Below are positions 15,509 through 20,993 of a DNA stretch of 20,993 nt, piece after piece; position 1 is the first letter of the stretch, and each line of letters starts with the position of its first letter. This DNA comes from CAZOWW01 sp964583765 (GTDB lineage: Bacteria; Actinomycetota; Actinomycetes; Actinomycetales; Kineosporiaceae): positions 1 through 20,993 of the forward strand of contig CAZOWW010000106.1 in the NCBI GenBank assembly GCA_964583765.1. The letters are read 5' to 3'. Under the pieces are notes generated by a model that ran no database searches, had not been told where the DNA came from, and saw only the letters and a list, made by a program, of their open reading frames with translations. The position numbers and the translations under genes were made by a program.

Positions 15509-15525
15509 CGGCTTCCCCTGTCGGA

Positions 15526-15588
15526 TCAGGTTGTGGCGATGTTCCAGAGGAATTCGTCTTCCCGGACGTACACGTGGGTTCCTGGTCT
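15526..15588 (-). pseudogene. Serine recombinase C-terminal scrap
   Basis: The minus strand ends GTHVYVREDEFLWNIATT before a stop at 15526. The intact recombinase at 16566-18038 has SYVYVREDELLHDLTTAL at the equivalent place, so this is the tail of a related recombinase. Upstream (to about 15660) a Cys pair, CSRCGQ, may be the damaged zinc ribbon, but a hairpin interrupts the match. Confidence 0.55.
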
Positions 15589-15625
15589 GGGTGAGGTCGC
15601 CGCCGCACTGTCGGCGACCTCACCC
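15589..15625. terminator. Long stem-loop downstream of gadC
   Basis: A perfect 14-bp stem (15589-15602 with 15612-15625) with a 9-base loop lies 80 bases after the gadC stop. It has no T-run. It could end gadBC transcription, or be a leftover structure of the recombinase scrap it overlaps. Confidence 0.6.
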
Positions 15626-15764
15626 GCTGGAGTGATCTGACCGCAACGGCTGCACCCGAGAGCATGGCCCGCGGGCGTGAGAGACAGGTCCCCAGAGAGC
15701 CGCAGAAGCCCCGGCTGGCGCGACGATGATCCCTGCCGACCACCGCCCGCACCGGGCGCCCTTG

Positions 15765-16197
15765 AACCGGCCGAGCCCGCAAGGACCACCTGGGCACCCC
15801 GGCCCTCAACGCGGCGAACACCCTGCTCGTCACCGCGCCGAAAGACATCAACACCGTCACGGTCACCGATGCCCGCGCCGGGAACCTCGGCTACACGGTC
15901 AGCGGTGTCGTGGGTGACTTCACCAGTGGCACCTGCGACCGCATCAACAGCGAGAACCTGGGCTGGGTCCCGCGCGTGGTCACGGCTCCGCTCGCCGTCA
16001 TCGCCGGGCCCGTCGTCGCCCCCGGCGCCGGTGTCGCGGTGGGTGCCTCGACGGGCGCCGGCCTGAAGACCGCGCGCCCCCTCGCCATCTCGGTTTCGAT
16101 GGGCACTGCCCAGCTCAGCGCCAGCCTGGTGCTTCAGGCACCGACCTCGACCCCTGCCGGCACGTACAACACCACCCTCACCCTGACCGCCATCTGA
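15765..16197 (+). pseudogene. Secreted beta-rich protein lacking its N-terminus
   Basis: An open frame follows a TGA at about 15762 and has no credible start (the GTG at 15910 is mid-domain). It reads LNAANTLLVTAPKDINTVTV, TDARAGNLGYTVSGVVGDFT, a Gly/Ala/Val stretch (APGAGVAVGASTGAGLKTAR), and ends ASLVLQAPTSTPAGTYNTTL, TLTAI. This is the layout of exported actinobacterial beta-sandwich proteins related to WxL-like surface proteins (PAGTYxxTLTLTx at the end). A signal peptide is expected in the family but missing here, so the 5' part was lost, probably where recombinase debris was inserted. Confidence 0.55.
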
Positions 16198-16220
16198 TCA
16201 GAATCTGCGGGATCAGCGCC

Positions 16221-16538
16221 TCACAGGCGTAGGGCGGGCAGGGATCGGGTGCTGGACCAGCGGCTGATGTCCTCGGGCAGCACGTCTAACGCACGCCCGA
16301 GATCTTCCGGTGCCCATCCGGCCTGGATCGCTGCCGCGACGGCATCGTTGCGCCGTTCGATGGCATCCGGGCCCCCGCGGGTCCACAGATCCTGATGCGC
16401 CGTGATCGCTGCCCGGAGAAGGGACCGTCGGAACACCCGTGGGCGGGACGCTATTGCATCGCGGACGCCGCGAACGAGATGACGCCTGTGATGGTCAGAC
16501 AGCGTTCTGGGGATGCGGGATTCGTCGATCTCGGACAC
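16221..16538 (-). CDS. Small HTH-like protein downstream of the recombinase
   Basis: A 105-aa protein starting at GTG 16538 with GGGGGA 5 bases upstream, a good ribosome site. It starts SEIDESRIPRTLSDHHRRHL, is entirely helical in character, and its C-terminal half (AIQAGWAPEDLGRALDVLPE, DISRWSSTRS) looks like a helix-turn-helix. The recombinase stop is only 27 bases upstream on the same strand, so the two are probably one operon. A role as accessory or directionality factor is possible by context only; it could also be an unrelated regulator. No named family recognised. Confidence 0.6.
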   Translation of the reverse strand: MSEIDESRIPRTLSDHHRRHLVRGVRDAIASRPRVFRRSLLRAAITAHQDLWTRGGPDAIERRNDAVAAAIQAGWAPEDLGRALDVLPEDISRWSSTRSLPALRL

Positions 16539-16565
16539 AGAATTCCCCCATGGACCGGTGTCTGG

Positions 16566-18038
16566 TCACCCGGTGCCGGCAGGGCGGGACGCCGGGGTGA
16601 GGGTCCTGCGTGTGCGGTCGCACACGATGGTGATCCCCTGGCGGGCGAGCAGTGCGGGGATCTGATCGATCGATAGCGGTGGATCGCCTGTCGCGGTCAG
16701 CGCGGTGGTCAGGTCGTGCAGAAGTTCGTCCTCGCGGACATAGACATACGACTCCCGCTGGCCCCCGCGCCGACCGGGCGATGCGGTGCTCTGGCCGTGG
16801 CGGCAGCGGTAGCCGGGGCGGTCGTTGACCCAGTGGGCATCCAGCCGCCGACCGCAGAACCCGCACCGTAGGAGCCCGGTCAGCCGGTAGCTGTGGTGAT
16901 CGTTGTCGGCGCTGGCGCGTGCGGCGCACACGGCTTGTGCGGCGACGAAGTCGGCCTCGCTGACCAGCGCCGGGTGCGCGGGCCGGGAGGAGATCACCCA
17001 GTCCGAGGCGTGGGCCCAACGCTGGACCTCGACCAGATCACCGTCGGGCAGGCGCTGATGGTCATGGGGTTGGCGGTTCCAGACCTGCCGGCCGGTGTAG
17101 CGAGGGTTACCCAGGATCGACGCGACCGTCTGCACGGTCCACAGGCTCCCGCGACGATGCCGGTTGCGCTCGGGGTCGGCCGCTGACGGGCACGGCACGC
17201 CGCGGTCGTTCAGTTCACGGGCGATGGCGGCCAGGCCCGCGCCGACCAACCGCCGAGCGAAGATCCACCTCACGGTCTCGGCCGTCGCCGGGTCGAGGTC
17301 CAACCTGTGCAGACGACGTCCCCACAGGGCATGGGCAGCGTTGGGGTGCGGGCCCGCATCCACCAGCCGGTACCCGTACGGGGGACGACCGCCCAGGTAC
17401 CGGCCCTGGTCACGGGCCTGGGCCCGCATCGCTGCGGTGGTGCGGTACCGGTCACGGGAGACCTCCCGGCGGGACCGCTCCCCCAACTGCATGCTCAACG
17501 CTCGGTGGGCGGAATCGGCCAGGTCGACCGGCCCGTCGACCTCCGGCAACCACACCTGTACCCCGTGGGCGAGGAAGACCGGGGCCAGGTGCAGCAGTTG
17601 GGTGCCGGTGAACGCCCGCTCCGCCTCCCCCACGATGATCGCGTCGAACCCGCGATCCGGGTCGGTCACGGCCTCCAGCAACCGCGCTGCCTCGGACCGC
17701 CTGGCCCAGGGCACCCGGCGCGAGCAACCGACATCGAAGAACTCCGCCACGATCCTCCCCCGGCCGGCGATCACCTCACTCGCGCTGTCCCGCTGCCAGC
17801 CCAGCGAAGACCCGGCATCCTGATACTCCACGGTCGAGACCCGCCCGTAGAACGCGAACCGCACCTCCGGCTCGGCGGGATCGCGGCGGGACGACCGGCA
17901 TCGGCGACCGTCATGACCGGCTGCCCAGGCCCTCAACTGCCAACCCTCGCCAGGGATGCGCTCGAAGGTCAGCCCGGGCGCCGGCGTGCGCGCGAGATCG
18001 AATCCGAGGTCCAGTTGCTCCAGCTGTATACCCATCAC
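16566..18038 (-). CDS. Large serine recombinase (site-specific integrase type)
   Basis: A 490-aa protein from GTG 18038 (or ATG 18035). After an unusual leader of about 58 residues comes the resolvase-type catalytic domain: FYGRVSTVEYQD with the nucleophile at S68, SSLGWQRDSASEVI, FFDVGCSRRVPWARR, DAIIVGEAERAFTG. A linker helix (RSRREVSRDRYRTTAAMRAQ) leads to the recombinase DNA-binding domain (LGGRPPYGYRLVDAG, ETVRWIFARRLVGAGLAAIA, LWTVQTVASILGNPRYTGRQ). A zinc ribbon follows with C392, C395 and C412, then YVYVREDELLHDL. Such enzymes cut and rejoin att sites of phages or integrative elements. No phage or transfer genes are nearby, so it may be an orphan. A small HTH-like gene follows in the same operon. 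Confidence 0.9.
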   Translation of the reverse strand: MMGIQLEQLDLGFDLARTPAPGLTFERIPGEGWQLRAWAAGHDGRRCRSSRRDPAEPEVRFAFYGRVSTVEYQDAGSSLGWQRDSASEVIAGRGRIVAEFFDVGCSRRVPWARRSEAARLLEAVTDPDRGFDAIIVGEAERAFTGTQLLHLAPVFLAHGVQVWLPEVDGPVDLADSAHRALSMQLGERSRREVSRDRYRTTAAMRAQARDQGRYLGGRPPYGYRLVDAGPHPNAAHALWGRRLHRLDLDPATAETVRWIFARRLVGAGLAAIARELNDRGVPCPSAADPERNRHRRGSLWTVQTVASILGNPRYTGRQVWNRQPHDHQRLPDGDLVEVQRWAHASDWVISSRPAHPALVSEADFVAAQAVCAARASADNDHHSYRLTGLLRCGFCGRRLDAHWVNDRPGYRCRHGQSTASPGRRGGQRESYVYVREDELLHDLTTALTATGDPPLSIDQIPALLARQGITIVCDRTRRTLTPASRPAGTG

Positions 18039-18353
18039 GACAGCGTCGCCACAGGCCCGGCCGTCCCGCCCAGGCTTCGGTCAATCCCTCCGCCCAGGCC
18101 CTCCCCCGGCCTCCAGCCGACGCCAGGGCCTGAGGATCTGACGGGCGGATCGCAACGTCGTGGGCGCGGGGCAGGCTGGCTACGCACTCAGCAACGGGAG
18201 GCAGCGTCGGCAGCCTTCACGAGGCAGTGCCTTCGCGGCGGCGGGGTGGTGCGGACCGTCAGACGGTGATGACGAGCTTGCCCGTGGCCTCGCCTGCCGA
18301 CGTGGGATCGGCTCCGAGTGGGCCGGCCGGCACCGGAAAGGTAGGTTCGCCAC
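18039..18353. other. Region between the recombinase and the DUF385 gene
   Basis: Divergent promoter region for two genes. It is C/G-rich, repeated CCCAGGCC-like words occur at 18060-18110, and it contains a short oxidoreductase scrap at 18259-18330. I see no clear att-like repeat or consensus promoter. Confidence 0.4.
18259..18330 (-). pseudogene. C-terminal scrap of a quinone-oxidoreductase-type dehydrogenase
   Basis: The minus strand ends GADPTSAGEATGKLVITV followed by a stop at 18259-18261. The GKLVxxV end is characteristic of zinc-independent NADP-linked quinone oxidoreductases of the MDR family. Only about 20 codons are left; nothing upstream fits. Confidence 0.4.
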
Positions 18354-18800
18354 ATGCCCAGTGACGTGGCCCTGAAGACGATGAATGCGGTCCATCGGAC
18401 CATCCTGAAGATCAGTGGCGGCCGCGTGGGGTTCCGCGTCTCCGGGATGCCGGTCGTGCAACTGACGACGATCGGGCGCAAGTCCGGTCAGCCGCGCACG
18501 GTGATACTCACCTCGCCGGCACAGGTAGGGCAAGCCCTGGTCGTCGTGGCCTCACGCGGTGGCGATGACCGGCATCCGGCCTGGTTCCTCAATCTGCAGA
18601 ACGACCCTCACGTCCACGTGGCCGTGCAGGGTGGCCCCAGCCTGCCGATGCTGGCTCGAGTGGCCACGACGCAGGAACGCGACGAACTGTGGCCCCGCAT
18701 CACCGCCGAACACACGAACTACGCCGGGTACCAGACCAGGACAGACCGCGTGATCCCCCTGGTCCTGCTCGAACCGCAAGCAGGCACCCGGCAACCATGA
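18354..18800 (+). CDS. DUF385 / F420-dependent nitroreductase-family protein
   Basis: A 148-aa protein starting MPSDVALKTMNAVHRTILKI. VVQLTTIGRKSGQPRTVILT is the family signature (TTxGRKSGxxRxxPL-like), followed by VVVASRGGDDRHPAWFLNLQ, NDPHVHVAV and a C-terminal WPRITAEHTNYAGYQTRTDR with IPLVLLEP. This split-barrel family, related to the mycobacterial Ddn enzyme, uses coenzyme F420 to reduce quinones, nitro-compounds or other electrophiles. The natural substrate cannot be read from sequence. AAGGTAGG lies 7 to 15 bases upstream of the ATG. It appears to be a single gene on the plus strand, pointing away from the recombinase. Confidence 0.9.
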   Translation: MPSDVALKTMNAVHRTILKISGGRVGFRVSGMPVVQLTTIGRKSGQPRTVILTSPAQVGQALVVVASRGGDDRHPAWFLNLQNDPHVHVAVQGGPSLPMLARVATTQERDELWPRITAEHTNYAGYQTRTDRVIPLVLLEPQAGTRQP

Positions 18801-18896
18801 TCCTGCATGTTCCGCTCGCGGCACCATCGGACACCGAGTCCCCTCCACGCGCCACGCGGCACGCGCCCCGCACACTCGCAGCGGGAGGCCATCACG

Positions 18897-18993
18897 ATGA
18901 GTCTGCATTTCCGGGTATCCGTGGCCCTGGAGCTTGTCGACGACCTCGCAGACGATCACCTGGCAGCTCGGTTGCCCCGACTCACCGATAGCG
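18897..18993 (+). other. Possible gene start with a strong ribosome site (short or frameshifted)
   Basis: An ATG at 18897 follows GGGAGG (18883-18888) by 8 bases. It encodes MSLHFRVSVALELVDDLADD, HLAARLPRLTDSD, coding-like, but after about residue 33 the frame becomes Arg/Pro-rich, while the neighbouring frame (from 18994) becomes coding-like. Either this is a short overlapping gene or the beginning of the next gene separated by a frameshift. Confidence 0.35.
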
Positions 18994-19395
18994 ATGGCCG
19001 AGACCGACACCAACGACCAGCCCCGGGTACCCGCAGGAGCCCACGCTCACGTGCGCTGGGGCCAGCGCCAATCACCCGCAGGACACGGGTGGAGCGTGTC
19101 AGCGTTGGACTGCTGGACGGACGACACCTTCTACCAGTCCACCGTCCCAGCGCTGCAGTGGCTCGCCACGATCAGCCACACCCAGGGCCTGATCGAATCC
19201 GCCCAGGAAGAGCTGGATCCCTTCCCGAGTTGGTTCATCTTCGCTTTCAACCGCCGCCCATACATGCTCAGCAAGGGCTCGATAGTGCCCTTCAACGAGG
19301 ACGACCCGCCCCCGTCGGCGGATGCGCAGGACCGGATGTTCAGCATTCTGCGCAGTCTCACCGGCGGACCCATCGCGGCTGGTCCGCCAGCCTGA
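18994..19395 (+). CDS. Hypothetical protein, possibly continued from an upstream frame
   Basis: From the ATG at 18994 this gives 133 aa; earlier in-frame codons to 18934 have no good ribosome site. It reads AHVRWGQRQSPAGHGWSVSA, LDCWTDDTFYQSTVPALQWL, ATISHTQGLIESAQEELDPF, PSWFIFAFNRRPYMLSKGSI, and ends GGPIAAGPPA. The aromatic, well-ordered composition and G/C third positions argue for a real soluble protein. No motif, signal peptide or membrane segment is seen and I recognise no family. Confidence 0.5.
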   Translation: MAETDTNDQPRVPAGAHAHVRWGQRQSPAGHGWSVSALDCWTDDTFYQSTVPALQWLATISHTQGLIESAQEELDPFPSWFIFAFNRRPYMLSKGSIVPFNEDDPPPSADAQDRMFSILRSLTGGPIAAGPPA

Positions 19396-19429
19396 CTCCG
19401 GTCCAGGATCCCAGCGTGGGCCAGGATCG

Positions 19430-19873
19430 CAAACAGGTCCGGTTGCCGGCCTGCCATCCGCGGGTGCGCGCCGCCGATGGGCCCTTTCCGAGGCGATTGC
19501 CGGTTACCGCGCACGAGGCCTTCAGTGGAACGGACATGACGGGCACAAGGCCGTGGAGCAGATGCTGGCCACCCTGTCCACTCACCGCTACGGCTCGGTC
19601 TGGAACCCCGTCGGCCCGGCCACGGCGCTCATCTGGGGACACGCAGGCGGGAACCTGGGCGCGCCGGCGCGCTCAGCCGTCCTGGTTGTTCCGGAGCCAG
19701 GTCTGCCACTGGGATGGCGTGCAGACCAGCCTGAGTGCCTCGACCGGACAAAGGCGGCTCGGACGAGGCGGCACACCCGGCGGAGTGCCGATGCCAGGTC
19801 TCCCACTGGGTGGGGTGTCCGATGGGTTCTGGGTGGCTTGGTGAACGAGTACACCGACCAGCAGGACGCCTAG
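19430..19873 (+). pseudogene. Coding-like fragment of unknown function without a start
   Basis: The frame reads RRRWALSEAIAGYRARGLQW, NGHDGHKAVEQMLATLSTHR, YGSVWNPVGPATALIWGHAG and VLVVPEPGLPLGW, with G/C-rich third positions, but no plausible start precedes it; the only ATG in frame (19322) lies inside the previous gene. After PLGW the frame loses coding character and crosses a 17-bp near-exact direct repeat. It is probably a gene piece left by rearrangement. Confidence 0.3.
19697..19810. repeat. Pair of 17-bp direct repeats
   Basis: CCAGGTCTGCCACTGGG at 19697-19713 recurs at 19794-19810 with one difference (G to C), 97 bases later, followed by similar TGGxGTG words. Both copies sit within the coding-like fragment. 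Confidence 0.6.
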
Positions 19874-20249
19874 CCACGATCAAGAAAAGCCCTGGTCACA
19901 GCCCTGACCGACGTTTTCGGGCCGCACAGGATCGTGGGGAAGCCCGCAACCTCGGCGTCCGCGTCTGGGTGACCTCCGTGGGAACCCAGACCGCCCATCA
20001 GCGGCTGACGCAGGAGCAGGCACCTCCCAGTCGCCTTGCCCAGCCCCCTCGGGGTTGGATCTGTCACCTGCCACAACCCCACCGTCACAGATTCAGGTCG
20101 GGGTCGCCCATTTGCCGTGCCCGAGCCCATCACCGGCCCGGCCTGCGCCGCACACCGTTCAATGCAGCCATCGCAGGTGTCATCCGTCCGAATTGTGAGA
20201 TTGCACCTCGCGGAACTCGGTCGCGGGTCACAAGTCGGTAACGATCCTC
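19874..20249. other. Intergenic stretch before the sugar-binding protein promoter
   Basis: Short overlapping frames only; none looks coding. A patch around 20186-20215 is less GC-rich. No RNA gene or known element recognised. Confidence 0.4.
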
Positions 20250-20274
20250 TACTTTCTTAGTTCATCGATCTAAG
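20250..20274 (+). promoter_or_regulatory. -10 element followed by a ROK/XylR-like operator
   Basis: TACTTT at 20250-20255 fits a -10 box; a weak GTCACA lies 17 bases upstream (20227-20232). Immediately after comes an AT-rich palindrome at 20256-20274 with CTTAG and CTAAG arms around TTCATCGAT. Its TTAGTT half-site recalls the operators of ROK-family repressors such as XylR (TTAGTT...AACTAA), and a position just after the -10 is right for repression. The AT-richness stands out in this genome. The identity of the regulator is an inference; no ROK gene is in the window. Confidence 0.5.
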
Positions 20275-20277
20275 TTA

Positions 20278-20308
20278 GCCCGGACCTCACCGGTGAGGTC
20301 ACCCGGGC
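20278..20308 (+). promoter_or_regulatory. Leader stem-loop upstream of the sugar-binding protein
   Basis: ACCTCACCGGTGAGGT (20284-20299) is a perfect 16-base palindrome, extended by GCCCGG (20278-20283) and CCGGGC (20303-20308). It lies between the operator and the start codon, 54 bases before the ATG. It may stabilise or attenuate the message, or bind a second regulator as a DNA palindrome. Confidence 0.5.
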
Positions 20309-20362
20309 CGAAGGCGTCCCGGTGGATGGCCCCGTTCGCGGGGCGGGCGAAGGAGAACGCCA

Positions 20363-20993
20363 ATGTCGATGTCTCACCGCCGTCGCGCCCTGCTGGGTGC
20401 GACGTCCGTGCTCGCAGCCAGCGTGGTGCTCGCCGCGTGCTCCTCGAGTTCGTCGGACTCGTCGCCCTCCCCGGCGTCGTCGTCCGCAGCCGAACCGTCC
20501 GGGTCGATCTCGGTGATCACCTGGCGGACGGACCTCATTCAGGACGGCACGTTCAAGAAGTACGTCGCCGCCTTCAAGGCGAAGTATCCCAAGGTCACCG
20601 ACGTCAAGGTCGAGGGCCTCACCAACTACGAGACCGACATCAAGACCCGGATGAACACGGACAACTACGGGGACGTCCTGGCCCTCCCGGGCACGGTCCT
20701 GGGCAAGCAGATACCCGAATTCTTCGAGCCGCTCGGCGACCAGAAGGAGATGGAAAAGACCTACCGCTGGATCGCCGACAAGTCCTACCAGGGCAAGTCG
20801 TACGGGATCCCGGTCGTCGGCAACGTCCAGGGTGTGCTGTACAACACCAAGGTATTCGCGGCCGCCGGCATCACGAGCTCTCCCAAGACGCCGGACGAGT
20901 TCCTGGCCGACCTCAAGACGATCAAGGCCAAGGTGCCCGGGGTCGTCCCGTTGTACACGAACTACAAGGACGGCTGGCCTCTGTCGGCCTGGA
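20363..20993 (+). CDS. ABC sugar transporter substrate-binding lipoprotein (3' end outside window)
   Basis: The first 210 codons of an extracellular solute-binding protein. AAGGAG (20350-20355) lies 7 bases before the ATG. The signal peptide has MSMSHRRR, a hydrophobic core and the lipobox LAAC with C26 as lipid-anchored cysteine, then a Ser-rich linker (SSSSSDSSPSPASSS). The mature part begins ISVITWRTDLIQDGTFKKYV and contains FKAKYPKVTDVKVEG, then YGIPVVGNVQGVLYNTKVFA and AAGI, the hallmarks of family 1 carbohydrate-binding proteins. It would capture a sugar or oligosaccharide outside the membrane for import; permease genes are expected beyond the window. The ROK-like operator upstream suggests induction by its sugar. 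Confidence 0.93.
   Translation, partial: MSMSHRRRALLGATSVLAASVVLAACSSSSSDSSPSPASSSAAEPSGSISVITWRTDLIQDGTFKKYVAAFKAKYPKVTDVKVEGLTNYETDIKTRMNTDNYGDVLALPGTVLGKQIPEFFEPLGDQKEMEKTYRWIADKSYQGKSYGIPVVGNVQGVLYNTKVFAAAGITSSPKTPDEFLADLKTIKAKVPGVVPLYTNYKDGWPLSAW

Overview
The base composition (very GC-rich, mostly G/C at third codon positions), GTG/TTG starts, an F420-type DUF385 protein, CBM2-bearing secreted glycosidases and the LDTR-type surface repeats all point to a free-living, probably motile, plant-polymer-degrading actinobacterium. I would place it tentatively near the Micrococcales or Kineosporiales; no rRNA or tRNA gene is present to fix this.

The window is a patchwork of intact metabolic genes separated by decayed genes and mobile-element remains. 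Region by region: (1) 1-2064, a surface repeat protein cut off by an IS4-like element with recognisable ends and a frameshifted transposase. (2) 2190-3820, a promoter, a secreted CBM2-GH43 glycosidase and a terminator. (3) 3888-6206, minus-strand genes: a small Cys-rich protein, a membrane-anchored unknown protein and a broken gene of an unnamed WCGTC family. (4) 6310-7660, two pieces of IS630-type elements meeting at a palindromic junction, a truncated cupin gene with a 7-copy octamer repeat just after its start codon, and the tail of an XRE/MmyB-type regulator. (5) 7903-9936, a chemoreceptor carrying a C-terminal PilZ domain. (6) 9960-11330, an IS30-like remnant, a frameshifted ArsR regulator next to an intact VOC protein, and a cupin-like scrap. 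(7) 11932-15508, a zinc-ribbon protein and a translationally coupled gadB-gadC pair (glutamate decarboxylase plus an antiporter). (8) 15526-18038, remains of one serine recombinase, a headless secreted protein, and an intact serine recombinase followed by a small HTH-like protein. (9) 18259-19873, an oxidoreductase scrap, a DUF385 protein and poorly characterised ORFs. (10) 20250-20993, a promoter with a ROK/XylR-like operator and the first 210 codons of a sugar-binding lipoprotein.

Functional units: gadBC should consume cytoplasmic protons by decarboxylating glutamate and exporting GABA. The GH43 enzyme and the sugar-binding lipoprotein fit hemicellulose use. The PilZ chemoreceptor would link c-di-GMP to chemotaxis signalling. 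The most unusual observations are the chemoreceptor-PilZ fusion, the octamer tract whose present copy number puts the best start codon out of frame with the cupin domain, and the palindromic IS630 junction.
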